Source: Bacteroidales bacterium (lineage in GTDB: Bacteria > Bacteroidota > Bacteroidia > Bacteroidales > UBA12170). Taken from it: a stretch of 39,861 bases of DNA. This document shows, piece by piece, positions 1 through 8,741 of this stretch. Numbering within the stretch: position 1 is the stretch's first letter; the number at the start of each line of letters is the position of its first letter. Both the position numbers and the translations under genes were made by a program. The stretch spans positions 1-39,861 of the forward strand of contig JAQIBR010000268.1 in NCBI GenBank assembly GCA_027858955.1. The letters run 5' to 3'. A model generated the notes under the pieces. The model was not told where the DNA came from. It worked only from the letters and a program-made list of their open reading frames with translations, and did no database searches.

Positions 1-46
1 CCAACCCTAAAAACTGCATTATTTATGTTAATTCCATTTTAACATA

Positions 47-119
47 TGGTTCAGTTTCATCCGGAATAGTGGTTCAGTTTGAATCGGAATTAGTGGTTCA
101 GTATGTACCGGAATAATCA
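47..119. mobile_element. Tandem terminal repeats of a probable IS21-family end
   Basis: Three direct repeats follow one another at 47-69, 70-93 and 94-116. Each begins TGGTTCAGT and carries the pattern CGGAAT near its end, with a period of 23-24 bp. The block ends ...AATCA at 119. Multiple terminal repeats of about this length, with ends finishing in CA, are known for IS21-family (istA/istB) elements. The rest of the element would lie left of the window, so no transposase is visible and the family assignment is an inference. The block touches the stop codon of the restriction gene at 120. Confidence 0.55.
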
Positions 120-734
120 CTAGGGCTCCACACCTAAAATTAATAATGGTACAGGTGGGTTATTTCTACCTTGTCGCATTACATTATAAACTTCACCTTC
201 AAAATATGCAATTCCTGATGACATTTGCATTTGCATAAATTTTGTTGGTAAAATTTCAATCCCTAAATTAATAACTCCTCCAGAATAAAATAACATATGT
301 TTGACAAATAAATCATATGCTACAAAAGAGTATTTTCCAAATTGAACCTCACACGCAATTTTATCTTTTACAAAATCAGTCTGATTATAACTATAAATTG
401 GGTTCTTCTCCCCATTCAATATTAGAAACTCTTTTTGCTCTTTAGCAGACATAAGAATACTTTTTTCCATTAATTCTCGGTTCAGAGTTATATAATAATT
501 ATACCAGCTTTCTGACCAACTTTTAAATGCAAATTGATTATTAAATGCTTTATTAATTTCTATAGGACTATATAATTTATTGCCAATTTTCCTTTTTTCT
601 TTACTGATTTTTGTCCTAAACTTTTCTGCATCAATATTTTTAATAACATCAATGATTTCTTTATAAAGTTTCTTATGGTGAACAATTAGGTACTCTTCAC
701 CATTCAAATGAGAATATTTTTGAGCTATTTTCAT
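120..734 (-). CDS. BglII-like type II restriction endonuclease
   Basis: A 204-aa protein that resembles the BglII family of type II endonucleases (BglII cuts AGATCT and has 223 aa). The supporting motif is D120-x8-E129-V-Q131. BglII uses Asp84, Glu93 and Gln95, with the same 9-residue Asp-Glu spacing and the unusual E-x-Q in place of E-x-K. The C-terminal half (about 125-204) ends in a hydrophobic strand, PPVPLLILG. Its ATG overlaps the methyltransferase stop by 4 bp (ATGA), so the two are translationally coupled, with the methyltransferase first. The stop TAG abuts the IS21-like repeats, so the natural C-terminus could have been altered. The sequence specificity is inferred from the family and not shown by the sequence. 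Confidence 0.78.
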   Translation of the reverse strand: MKIAQKYSHLNGEEYLIVHHKKLYKEIIDVIKNIDAEKFRTKISKEKRKIGNKLYSPIEINKAFNNQFAFKSWSESWYNYYITLNRELMEKSILMSAKEQKEFLILNGEKNPIYSYNQTDFVKDKIACEVQFGKYSFVAYDLFVKHMLFYSGGVINLGIEILPTKFMQMQMSSGIAYFEGEVYNVMRQGRNNPPVPLLILGVEP

Positions 735-1681
735 GCTTCTTTATATAAATTAGACCATTCATCTGGAATTTTTGCAATTTTATCATTTGGCTTAGGTTCA
801 TGAATAGGTTTATTTATAGGCCTTAATTTTATACTTCCTTCTTTAAGACTTTCTATCCTATTAGTGGCTGTATTTACATAATCCTTTTCCTTTTCAATGC
901 CTATTGAATTTCTATCATTTTTTAAAGCAGCTATCATTGTTGATCCTACGCCAGCAAACGGATCCAATACCCAATCATCCTCATTTGTAAGAGCTAATAT
1001 ACACCTTTCAACTAATTCAACAGGAAATTGTGCTGGATGAAGAGTTTTTTCAGGATGATTCGATTTCACATTGGGAATATTCCACATTCCTGATTCCCAA
1101 TCTTTTACCACAATATCCCATATATCTGATGGGTTTTTTCCTTTTGGATTCCCGGAAATTTGACCTTTTTTATCTCCTTTAAAATGCCTTTTTCCTGGAT
1201 ATTTTGATGGAATGCGAACATCATCTAAATTAAAAACATAATCATCAGATTTCGTAAACCACAGAATTGTTTCATATCTGCCAGAAAATCTATTCTTCGC
1301 ATGTAAACCGTGGCCAAAATGCCAAACTATTCTATTTCTTAATTTTAACCCTAACTTTTTGAAAATTTGATAATAATAAATATCCAAAGGAAATATCTCG
1401 CCTTTCTCAACGTAATTACCTACTTGCCAGCAAATACTTCCATGACTCTTGGTAACCCTAATCAATTCTTTAATTATTTCTTCTTGAAGTTGTAAATATC
1501 TTTCAATTGAAGTTTTCGTTTCATATTCTTTCCCGATATTATACGGTGGTGACGTAATTACTAATTCAAATTTTTCTTTTTCAAATTTCTTCAATTGTTG
1601 TAAAGTGTCACCCAGAATAACTTCTGCTTTATTAGGGTAAATAAAATCTAAAAATTCACTAATTGGTTCCTTCACGGCCAT
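731..1681 (-). CDS. Type II DNA methyltransferase, beta class (probable N4-cytosine or N6-adenine)
   Basis: A 316-aa SAM-dependent DNA methyltransferase. Motif IV TSPPYN (residues 43-48) precedes motif I DPFAGVGST (240-248), the order of beta-class enzymes. SPPY rather than DPPY favours N4-cytosine methylation, as in the BglII and BamHI systems, but N6-adenine cannot be excluded. Between the motifs lies a basic stretch (about 157-183) that is a plausible target-recognition region. It would protect host DNA from the endonuclease encoded immediately downstream with a 4-bp overlap. A strong ribosome binding site (GAGGAG) sits about 4 nt before the ATG. No controller (C) protein gene is seen nearby. 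Confidence 0.9.
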   Translation of the reverse strand: MAVKEPISEFLDFIYPNKAEVILGDTLQQLKKFEKEKFELVITSPPYNIGKEYETKTSIERYLQLQEEIIKELIRVTKSHGSICWQVGNYVEKGEIFPLDIYYYQIFKKLGLKLRNRIVWHFGHGLHAKNRFSGRYETILWFTKSDDYVFNLDDVRIPSKYPGKRHFKGDKKGQISGNPKGKNPSDIWDIVVKDWESGMWNIPNVKSNHPEKTLHPAQFPVELVERCILALTNEDDWVLDPFAGVGSTMIAALKNDRNSIGIEKEKDYVNTATNRIESLKEGSIKLRPINKPIHEPKPNDKIAKIPDEWSNLYKEA

Positions 1682-1704
1682 AATCTCCTCAGTTTATAGT
1701 ATTT

Positions 1705-1712
1705 CAAAAGTA
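1705..1712 (-). promoter_or_regulatory. -7 box of the restriction-modification operon
   Basis: On the minus strand this reads TACTTTTG, a match to the Bacteroidota TAnnTTTG box, 23 nt upstream of the methyltransferase ATG. No clear -33 TTTG is visible. Confidence 0.5.
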
Positions 1713-1834
1713 ATAAAAATTGTAAATCTTATCCATCTTATTTTATAAGTATTAAAACTGAGTTGAGATTGAATTTACAGCATTCAATTATCACATTAAA
1801 TCTTAATAAATTTAGCACATCAAAAATCATCACA

Positions 1835-2653
1835 TCAGCCAATTAATTTAGCCATTTGCTGCTGCAATTTCAAAGCTTCTTCCCTTGCTTTTTCAGCAAA
1901 GTCTTTTCCATCAGAAGCAAAAATAATTCCACGAGACGAATTAACAAGCAATCCAATATCTTCATTCATTCCATATTTGGCAACTTCTTGCAAACTTCCA
2001 CCCTGCGTACCAACTCCAGGAACTAATAAAAAATGATTAGGGATATATTTACGGACTTGTCTTAGCATCTCAGCCTTTGTTGCACCAACGACAAACATTA
2101 TATTTTCTTCGCTTCCCCAGCTTTTTGTTGTTTTAAGCACTGTTTCGAAAAGCTTTTCCTTATTTTCTTCATCCTGAAGAAATTGAAAATCAAAAGCACC
2201 TTGGTTAGAAGTTAGTGCAAGAACGATTGCCCATTTTCCTTCAAAATCCAAAAATGGCAAAACGGAATCACTGCCCATATAGGGAGCCACGGTCACAGAG
2301 TCAAAATTTAACTCTTCAAAAAATGCTTTCGCATATTGAGTGGAAGTATTCCCAATATCACCCCTTTTGGCGTCTGCAATCGTAAAAACAGGATTTTGAA
2401 GATTATTAAGATAGTCGATAGTTTTCTGCAAACTTTCCCATCCTTTAATACCACGACTTTCGTAGAAAGCAGTATTGGGTTTATAAGCAACCGCAATATC
2501 ATTCGTAGCATCAATAAGCTGCTTATTAAAAGAAAAAACAGGGTCATCATCGGCAAGTAAGTGCTTAGGAATCTTCGTGATATCACTATCTAAACCAATA
2601 CAAAGAAATGATTTTTTCTTACGAATTTGCTCAATCAATTCCTGCTTTGTCAT
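1835..2653 (-). CDS. pyrF: Orotidine 5'-phosphate decarboxylase (type 2)
   Basis: A 272-aa enzyme that converts OMP to UMP, the last step of de novo pyrimidine synthesis, in the cytoplasm. The catalytic signature DAKRGDI is at residues 94-100 (Asp94, Lys96, Asp99), and the phosphate-loop-like VPGVGTQGG follows in the C-terminal third. Length and the early FLCIGLDSD motif match the type 2 OMP decarboxylase subfamily common in Bacteroidota. It starts 8 bp after prfA, so the two form one operon and probably share the prfA promoter. Confidence 0.96.
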   Translation of the reverse strand: MTKQELIEQIRKKKSFLCIGLDSDITKIPKHLLADDDPVFSFNKQLIDATNDIAVAYKPNTAFYESRGIKGWESLQKTIDYLNNLQNPVFTIADAKRGDIGNTSTQYAKAFFEELNFDSVTVAPYMGSDSVLPFLDFEGKWAIVLALTSNQGAFDFQFLQDEENKEKLFETVLKTTKSWGSEENIMFVVGATKAEMLRQVRKYIPNHFLLVPGVGTQGGSLQEVAKYGMNEDIGLLVNSSRGIIFASDGKDFAEKAREEALKLQQQMAKLIG

Positions 2654-2661
2654 CTTAAAAT

Positions 2662-3738
2662 TTATAGATTTTCTTCTTGTTCTTTCAAACGCTCATAATT
2701 TTCAGCAACTTGAAGTTTATCGATAATCTCCTGAATATCGCCATTAACAATACTAGTTAAATTATAGAGCGTCAAACTTATACGATGATCGGTAACACGA
2801 CCTTGAGGATAATTGTAAGTTCGGATTTTTGCGGAGCGATCGCCAGTTGAAACCATAGTTTTCCGCTTCGAGGAAATCTCATCCATATATTTTGCATATT
2901 CCAACTCGTATATGCGTGAGCGTAAAACTTTCATTGCCTTATCAAGGTTTTTCAATTGCGATTTTTCATCCTGACAAGTAACCACAATTCCGGTAGGCGC
3001 GTGAGTTAATCGAATAGCAGAATAGGTTGTGTTTACACTTTGACCTCCGGGACCCGAAGAGCAATATGTGTCTTTACGAATATCGGCAGGATTCAAATCT
3101 ATATCAAATTCTTCAGCCTCAGGCAATACAGCAACTGTAGCAGCAGAAGTATGCACTCTCCCTTGCGTTTCAGTTTGCGGAACTCTTTGCACTCGATGAA
3201 CGCCGGATTCATATTTCAATGTGCCGTAGACTTCTTTACCAGTTACATTAATGATAACTTCCTTATATCCGCCGACAGTTCCTTCAGTCATATCTACGAT
3301 ATCGAATTTCCAACCTTTTGTATCGCAAAATTTTTGATACATCCTTAACAAGTCACCGGCAAAAATACTGGCTTCATCACCACCGGTACCTGCACGAATT
3401 TCAAGAATAGAATTTTTGGCATCTTGAGGATCTTTAGGAATCAAAAGTGTTTTTATATCATCCTCGAGTTTTTCTTTTTTTGCAAGTAAATCATCTAACT
3501 CTTGACGAGCCATTTCTTTAAACTCTTCATCCTTCTCGTGTTTGATGATTTCGCGTGAAGATGAAATGTTCTCAACAATATTTTTGTATATTTCATAAGT
3601 CTGAGCAATAGGCTCAAGCTCTTTATAATCTTTATTTAATTGAACAAACTTCTTCATATCTGACATAGAAGCAGGATCGGTCATTTGTTCACCAATTTCT
3701 TCGTAACGACTTTTTATGCCGGCTAACTTATCTAACAT
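2662..3738 (-). CDS. prfA: Peptide chain release factor 1
   Basis: A 358-aa class I release factor recognising UAA and UAG on the ribosome. The peptidyl-hydrolysis motif GGQ is at 231-233 within [10 protein letters not shown]. The stop-codon reading tripeptide, PxT in RF1, is PQT at 187-189 in place of the PAT of E. coli. The acidic GTGGDEA segment (118-124) is also typical of RF1. It is the first gene of a prfA-pyrF operon. RF1 reads UAG, which matters for the in-frame TAG in the sigma-factor gene at 23.2 kb. Confidence 0.97.
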   Translation of the reverse strand: MLDKLAGIKSRYEEIGEQMTDPASMSDMKKFVQLNKDYKELEPIAQTYEIYKNIVENISSSREIIKHEKDEEFKEMARQELDDLLAKKEKLEDDIKTLLIPKDPQDAKNSILEIRAGTGGDEASIFAGDLLRMYQKFCDTKGWKFDIVDMTEGTVGGYKEVIINVTGKEVYGTLKYESGVHRVQRVPQTETQGRVHTSAATVAVLPEAEEFDIDLNPADIRKDTYCSSGPGGQSVNTTYSAIRLTHAPTGIVVTCQDEKSQLKNLDKAMKVLRSRIYELEYAKYMDEISSKRKTMVSTGDRSAKIRTYNYPQGRVTDHRISLTLYNLTSIVNGDIQEIIDKLQVAENYERLKEQEENL

Positions 3739-3753
3739 CTAAAAAATTTTGTG

Positions 3754-3761
3754 CAAAAATA
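3754..3761 (-). promoter_or_regulatory. -7 box upstream of prfA
   Basis: Minus-strand TATTTTTG, fitting TAnnTTTG, 15 nt upstream of the prfA ATG. The -33 element is not obvious. Confidence 0.45.
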
Positions 3762-3831
3762 CTAAATATTTAGACTTAATCAGGCTTTATAAATGATGCA
3801 AAAACATATATAAATAAAATATATAAGGCCC

Positions 3832-5376
3832 CTAATTAAAGCCCTTGTCGATTAAAAATAGTTGATTAAGCAATTCTTCAGATCCCGCAAATCGGAAGCT
3901 AATTATGAGATCACGAATAGAATCTCGCTTTGAGTCAAAATCTGAACTCCCATTTTGCACAATCATATAATTATAATCGGAATAGTAAACATCTAATAAT
4001 TGCCACAATTTCTTCTCAACCAGGCTGTTAGTTAGAATAAGTTTCGGGTAAGTCTCTTGAACAATTCCTGCCTTTTTTATGTATTGCAATGCTAAATTGG
4101 TGTTTTTAATTTTAATCGCTTGATCTGCCACATTTATATAACTGTAATACATACCGTATGCAGACTTCGCTTTATATTGATTAAAAAACTCATTCAACTC
4201 TAAGGTTTTAGAATTTACTATAAACTTTTCCAAATTACCTAGAGCAAATAAAGATTCTGCAAATTGCTGATTGTCAATCAAATTATCAATATTATCAATG
4301 CTTTTGGAGTATAATAGATTTTCAAAAGAAGATATTATCTTATAAATTTCAACATTATCGCTTCCTACTATTTCAAAAAAAGTAAAATTTTCGTACGATA
4401 AATTATTAGGATAGTTTGATCTGGCAAGCTGCTTAAATAGATCATCATAAATGCCGTTATAATTATCTTGCAATGTCAAAATATTTTCATCTTCTAACAA
4501 ATAGGCATCAACTAAATGCTCTATTGAGAAAGATTCCGTTATTACATAATTCTTTAAAAGTGTCGCATATTTCTCAATATTCAACTCAAACAAGGTAGAC
4601 ATAATCTTCACTTTTTGCTGCAAATTATCAGGATCTTTTCCATCAATAACAGTTGCCTTATAGAATGGCATTTGAGAAAGCTTTTCCAGATAATCAACCT
4701 GTCTAAAACTTTTTATCAGAAATGCACTAGGCTCCTGCAGCGACTGCTGCAATTGTCTATAAGTCTTCGAAAGTGAATTAATCAAATAATTAGCAGCTTC
4801 GTAATCGTTTGTATATTGAAACCATTGCTCAAAAGTATAATCTCTTTCTAAGTCCTTAAACTCAAACTGATCAATTTCCATATACCATCCTTTTGCCCAT
4901 CGCTGATGCAAAATAGAAAAATGGGCAATTTGTCCAGCGGAATTAACTGAAATTGGAATTTCCTGGAATTGTTTCACATAAACTAAACTACTATCTTCCT
5001 TAAAAATACGTAATCGAAACGAATGAAGTATAGGCAAAATATACTCAGCTGAATTGAATTTATAAAGATTTAGATCGCCTTCAGGGGCAAGGGGTTTGAT
5101 GAAAATCTCACTTTTAAAATTACCTTTCTCCTCTCTAAAAACCTGATAAGACGAAATTAATTCCCATTTAACATTGGTAATCTCAACTGGTTTTTGATGA
5201 GTATATGCGATAGAACTAAGAATGCGATTCATCTCATTCTGTATTAAATCATTCGCCCTTTTATATTTTAAATCGATCTTGATGCTTCCTAAAGAACCAT
5301 TTTCAATCCATTGTTGTGCTACAACATTATGAATAAAACTCAGAAAAAACACCAAAAAGAATACAATCGTTCTCAT
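3832..5376 (-). CDS. Exported protein of unknown function
   Basis: A 514-aa protein with an N-terminal signal peptide (hydrophobic residues 4-20, likely cleavage after VVAQ at about 21). The mature part has no membrane segment. It is rich in aromatic and charged residues, with long helical-looking stretches in the second half (about 190-500) that could be TPR-like or other helical solenoid repeats, but no repeat is clear enough to name. No family is recognised. It stands alone, on the opposite strand from gmhA, with its own -7 box. Likely periplasmic or surface associated, by inference from the signal peptide. Confidence 0.8.
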   Translation of the reverse strand: MRTIVFFLVFFLSFIHNVVAQQWIENGSLGSIKIDLKYKRANDLIQNEMNRILSSIAYTHQKPVEITNVKWELISSYQVFREEKGNFKSEIFIKPLAPEGDLNLYKFNSAEYILPILHSFRLRIFKEDSSLVYVKQFQEIPISVNSAGQIAHFSILHQRWAKGWYMEIDQFEFKDLERDYTFEQWFQYTNDYEAANYLINSLSKTYRQLQQSLQEPSAFLIKSFRQVDYLEKLSQMPFYKATVIDGKDPDNLQQKVKIMSTLFELNIEKYATLLKNYVITESFSIEHLVDAYLLEDENILTLQDNYNGIYDDLFKQLARSNYPNNLSYENFTFFEIVGSDNVEIYKIISSFENLLYSKSIDNIDNLIDNQQFAESLFALGNLEKFIVNSKTLELNEFFNQYKAKSAYGMYYSYINVADQAIKIKNTNLALQYIKKAGIVQETYPKLILTNSLVEKKLWQLLDVYYSDYNYMIVQNGSSDFDSKRDSIRDLIISFRFAGSEELLNQLFLIDKGFN

Positions 5377-5395
5377 ATATTTACGATTATTTATA

Positions 5396-5403
5396 CAAAA
5401 ATA
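5396..5403 (-). promoter_or_regulatory. -7 box of the exported-protein gene
   Basis: Minus-strand TATTTTTG, 19 nt before the ATG at 5376. It lies in the 195-bp divergent intergenic region shared with gmhA. Confidence 0.45.
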
Positions 5404-5548
5404 TGACGCAAAAGTATTGCTTCTTAAAACACCTACTTAATTTTTAAACGAAAAAGTGTAAATAAAGTAATATTCTACTAAATCAAAAAAATTTAAAATC
5501 ACAATATCTATTAAAACCTTTTAATCTCAAACAATTCAAAACTTATCT

Positions 5549-5556
5549 TATTTTTG
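5549..5556 (+). promoter_or_regulatory. -7 box of the gmhA operon
   Basis: TATTTTTG matches TAnnTTTG and lies 15 nt before the gmhA ATG. No convincing -33 TTTG is seen. Confidence 0.45.
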
Positions 5557-5571
5557 TAAAAAAAATCAATT

Positions 5572-6150
5572 ATGGTTTTAAAGCGAGCTTTAGAAGATTC
5601 GATTTCACTAAAAAAGCAAGTCTTAAACGATATAAATATTTCCGAAATTGTAAACACGCTTGCAATGGAAATGGTGAGTGTTTTAAAGTCGGGAGGGAAA
5701 GTATTGTTTTGCGGAAATGGAGGAAGCGCAGCTGACGCACAGCATCTTGCTGCTGAACTTTCCGGGCGTTTTTATTATGATAGGCCTCCTTTAGCCGCCG
5801 AAGCATTGCACGTAAATACTTCGTTTTTAACTGCGGTTGCCAATGATTATTCTTTTGATGAAGTTTATTCGCGTATGCTTAAGGCTTACGGAAATAAAGG
5901 CGATATGTTAATTGCAATAAGCACATCGGGCAACTCTGCTAATATTTTGAATGCTCTGGAAGCCTCTACTGAATTGGGAATGAAAACAGCTCTTTTAAGT
6001 GGAATTACTGGAGGAAAAGCTAGAGCACTAGCTGAGTATACTATCTTAATTCCATCATCAGATACACCTCGAATTCAAGAACTACATATGATAATTGGAC
6101 ATAGCCTTTGCGAAATTGTTGAACAAACCATTTTTCCACAAAATATATGA
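5572..6150 (+). CDS. gmhA: Phosphoheptose isomerase (sedoheptulose 7-phosphate isomerase)
   Basis: A 192-aa SIS-domain enzyme that turns sedoheptulose 7-phosphate into D-glycero-manno-heptose 7-phosphate, the first step towards ADP-heptose for lipopolysaccharide. The phosphate-binding loop CGNGGSAADAQH is at 47-58, the catalytic Glu is E62 in AAELSGR, the STSGNS loop is at 117-122, and the C-terminal signature TPRIQELHMIIGH (165-177) supplies the conserved Gln and His residues. Length matches the family. Its stop overlaps the gmhB start (ATGA), so the two are co-translated. Confidence 0.94.
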   Translation: MVLKRALEDSISLKKQVLNDINISEIVNTLAMEMVSVLKSGGKVLFCGNGGSAADAQHLAAELSGRFYYDRPPLAAEALHVNTSFLTAVANDYSFDEVYSRMLKAYGNKGDMLIAISTSGNSANILNALEASTELGMKTALLSGITGGKARALAEYTILIPSSDTPRIQELHMIIGHSLCEIVEQTIFPQNI

Positions 6151-6692
6151 TAAACAGAACTGAATTAAAAAATAATTGGAGTGTATTTCTCGACCGAGAT
6201 GGTGTGATAAACAAGCCTTTTCCTGGCGGTTATGTAAGAAAACCATCCGAATTTACTTTTTTACCTGGCAGCTTATTTGCCTTCAATCTATTGTCAAACA
6301 TTTTTAAAAATATCTTTATCGTTACAAATCAACAAGGTATCGGAAAAGGTATAATGACGATTCGAGAGTTGGAAGATATACATCGTCAAATGTTAGGTAA
6401 GATTAAGGAAAATGGTGGGCGTATAGATCGCATCTTTTTTTGCCCCGATCTAGCTTCAAAAAAACCAAATTGTCGAAAACCAGGTTTGGCAATGGCACAA
6501 ATGGTAAAGAAAGAATTTCCGGCAATTGATTTTCGCAAAAGTTATATGGTGGGAGATTCCTTGAGTGATATGGAATTTGGCAAAAATGCTGAAATGCAAT
6601 GTGTTTTTATTCGTTCTAATGATAATGATGAAACCAATGTTTCTAATATTCCTGTATATTCCTCTTTGCTGGAATTTGCAAGAACCTTATAA
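6147..6692 (+). CDS. gmhB: D,D-heptose 1,7-bisphosphate phosphatase (HAD family)
   Basis: A 181-aa HAD-superfamily phosphatase removing the 7-phosphate from heptose 1,7-bisphosphate. The nucleophile motif is LDRDG with D16 and D18, TNQQGIGKG (60-68) is the second motif, and VGDSLSDM (135-142) supplies the Mg ligands. The family's zinc loop, C-x-H...C-x-C in E. coli GmhB, is degenerate here: only C99 and C109 remain (FFCPD...NCRKP). It overlaps gmhA by 4 bp. The heptose kinase/adenylyltransferase needed for the pathway is not in the window. Confidence 0.88.
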   Translation: MINRTELKNNWSVFLDRDGVINKPFPGGYVRKPSEFTFLPGSLFAFNLLSNIFKNIFIVTNQQGIGKGIMTIRELEDIHRQMLGKIKENGGRIDRIFFCPDLASKKPNCRKPGLAMAQMVKKEFPAIDFRKSYMVGDSLSDMEFGKNAEMQCVFIRSNDNDETNVSNIPVYSSLLEFARTL

Positions 6693-6703
6693 TACTTATT
6701 GAT

Positions 6704-8155
6704 TTGTCGCCGCAATTAATCTTATATAGTTTTTTGGCTTATACAGCCTTGTTATTCAGCATAAGTTGGCTAACTGGCAAAAAAGCGGATAATCAAAGTT
6801 TTTTTATTGGAAATAAAGTATCGCCTTGGTATGTAGTAGCTTACGGAATGATAGGCGCATCCTTGAGCGGTGTAACTTTTATATCTATTCCAGGCGTTGT
6901 TGGCACAACCAAGTTTTCGTATATGGTGATAGTGTTTGGCTATTTGGTTGGCTATTTTGTAATCGCGAATGTATTATTGCCACTTTATTATAAACTTAAT
7001 TTAACATCAATCTATACTTATTTGCTTCAACGATTTGGAATGAATTCGTATAAAACGGGAGCTTCTTTCTTTTTATTATCTCGAATAATTGGGGCTGCTT
7101 TCCGAATGTTTCTTGTTGTCAATGTTCTCCAGTATTTTGTGCTCGATGGCTACGGAGTTCCTTTTTGGGCAACAGTTTTAGCTTTTGTTGGATTGATATT
7201 GCTTTATACTTGGAAAGCAGGTATAAAAACCATTGTGTGGACAGATATGCTTCAAACTACTTTTATGCTTACGGCTGTTATTGTTTCTCTCTTTTTAATT
7301 TCAAGCCATTTAGAAAATTCTATTAGCGGCTTATTTAAAAATATCCAAGAAGCAAATTATACTCATATGTTTTTCTTCGATTGGCGTGATAAATATTTCT
7401 TTCTAAAACAATTTGTTGCGGGAGCTTTTATAGCCATAGTTATGACTGGTTTAGATCAGGATATGATGCAAAAAAATCTGAGTTGCAGGAATTTGGAAGA
7501 TTCAAAGAAGAATATTTACTGGATGAGCTGGGCTCTTGTTCCTGTTAATTTTATCTTTTTAACACTTGGTGCTTTCCTTGCATTTTTTGCTCAAGAACAG
7601 GGGATTACAATTATCGGAACCAGCGATAACCTTTTTCCAGAAATTGCACTAAATCATTTAGGAAATTTTGCTGGGATTGTATTTATAATTGGATTAATTG
7701 CTGCTGCTTATTCCAGTGCCGACAGTGCCCTAACAGCTTTAACTACATCCTTTACAATTGATATTTTAGGTGTAGAGCGAAAATCTAATCTTACTGAAAA
7801 GCGAAAAACCAAATTGCGCAAGTACAGTCATTTTGGCATGGCATTAGTCCTAATTTTTGTGATAATTGGTTATGAATTAATTAATAATCAAGCTATTATT
7901 ACCAAGTTATTTACTATTGCAGGCTATACTTATGGGCCTTTACTCGGACTTTTTAGTTTTGGTATTTTCTTAAATCGAAAAGTAAATGATAAATGGGTTC
8001 CACTTATAGCAATTCTTTCTCCTTCAATTTCTTATCTAATTCAAGCTTTTTCCCCACAACTTTTAAATGGCTATCAATTTGGCTTTGAGCTTTTGATAAT
8101 TAATGGCTTGATTATGTTTGGAGGATTACTTATTGTTTCAAAGCCAAAGAATTAA
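6704..8155 (+). CDS. Sodium:solute symporter (SSS family)
   Basis: A 483-aa integral membrane protein with about 13 hydrophobic segments, carrying the SSS hallmarks: an N-terminal segment followed by GKKADNQSFFIGNK, then GASLSGVTFIS in helix 2, and AAAYSSADSALTALTTSF in a later helix. It would move a small solute such as a sugar, amino acid or carboxylate together with Na+ across the inner membrane; the substrate cannot be read from the sequence. The start is a TTG 12 nt after the gmhB stop, which gives the full N-terminus. The order gmhA-gmhB-SSS suggests one transcript, but a role in heptose metabolism is unproven. Confidence 0.9.
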   Translation: MSPQLILYSFLAYTALLFSISWLTGKKADNQSFFIGNKVSPWYVVAYGMIGASLSGVTFISIPGVVGTTKFSYMVIVFGYLVGYFVIANVLLPLYYKLNLTSIYTYLLQRFGMNSYKTGASFFLLSRIIGAAFRMFLVVNVLQYFVLDGYGVPFWATVLAFVGLILLYTWKAGIKTIVWTDMLQTTFMLTAVIVSLFLISSHLENSISGLFKNIQEANYTHMFFFDWRDKYFFLKQFVAGAFIAIVMTGLDQDMMQKNLSCRNLEDSKKNIYWMSWALVPVNFIFLTLGAFLAFFAQEQGITIIGTSDNLFPEIALNHLGNFAGIVFIIGLIAAAYSSADSALTALTTSFTIDILGVERKSNLTEKRKTKLRKYSHFGMALVLIFVIIGYELINNQAIITKLFTIAGYTYGPLLGLFSFGIFLNRKVNDKWVPLIAILSPSISYLIQAFSPQLLNGYQFGFELLIINGLIMFGGLLIVSKPKN

Positions 8156-8726
8156 ATTTTATACCCCCTGCCATTTTAAGATTGAAGTTGTTAAAATATG
8201 AGCCAAATAAGTAAACGGAGCTAAAATTATAAAATCAGGAGCCCATTTGAAAATAGAAAATACCATAATACTAATTAATACCGATTAGTCAACTAAATGC
8301 CGCATATTTTCACTTCGTTCAATTTGCGGTTTTGTTGATCTATCGGCATTAATCCCGAATATTCGGGATAAATTCAAAATTTGCTATGCGGCATTTTGAA
8401 CTACAATTGGTATAATACAATAATTGTAAAAATCGTATAAGACTTTTTCACAGCATCATTAACGTAAATCCATTCGCGTTCATCGTATTTTTGGGTAGTC
8501 TGATGTCCATATTGCCACCATTTCGTTTTCCAATATATCTTATAAAAGCTAACAAACCACAATATAAAACCAAGTACAAAGCTCACTGTTAATATCATAC
8601 CCAGATTAAAATTAAGCTGTAAAGGCTTCGATTTCTCTATTACATCAAAAACAACAGTATAAATACAACTATGAAATAATGTAATCCTATTCCCCACCTT
8701 GCTCTGTTTAGATTTTTTTTACTCAT
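8130..8726 (-). pseudogene. Broken membrane-protein gene: frameshift plus MITE insertion
   Basis: An AGGAGGA ribosome binding site (8731-8740) precedes an ATG at 8726 encoding MSKKNLNRARWGIGLHYF and a membrane helix, but this frame ends after 28 codons (TAA at 8640-8642). The adjacent frame continues from about 8643 with IEKSKPLQLNFN, two hydrophobic segments and a KYDEREWIYV motif, until a MITE (8277-8413) cuts it. Its last six codons (VLYQL-stop) come from the MITE end. Beyond the MITE, the frame from about 8270 down to 8130 still encodes a membrane-like stretch. One missing base near 8643 would rejoin the first two parts. The DER-type membrane protein resembles those often paired with small XRE regulators, as here; a DUF2178/DUF3169-like identity is only a guess. 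Confidence 0.7.
8277..8413. mobile_element. MITE-like element with TIRs beginning ATACCRATT
   Basis: About 137 bp. The left end starts ATACCGATT and, reverse-complemented, the right end starts ATACCAATT. Both then share AAATGCCGCATA, a perfect 12-bp inverted repeat at 8295-8306 and 8385-8396. The centre holds the palindrome ATCCCGAATATTCGGGAT (8352-8369). It has no coding capacity. The same ATACCRATT ends occur in the element at 18751-18864. It lies inside the broken membrane-protein gene. Confidence 0.65.
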
Positions 8727-8741
8727 ATTATCCTCCTTCTC

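Noticed and set aside
2336-2560. Opposite-strand frames over pyrF, prfA, MFS, valS and others
   Set aside because: They overlap well-identified genes, have no domains or ribosome binding sites, and are expected by chance.
8401-8697. Intact 98-aa protein starting at GTG 8697
   Set aside because: No ribosome binding site, while a strong one sits before the ATG at 8726 in the other frame; the last codons come from a MITE end.
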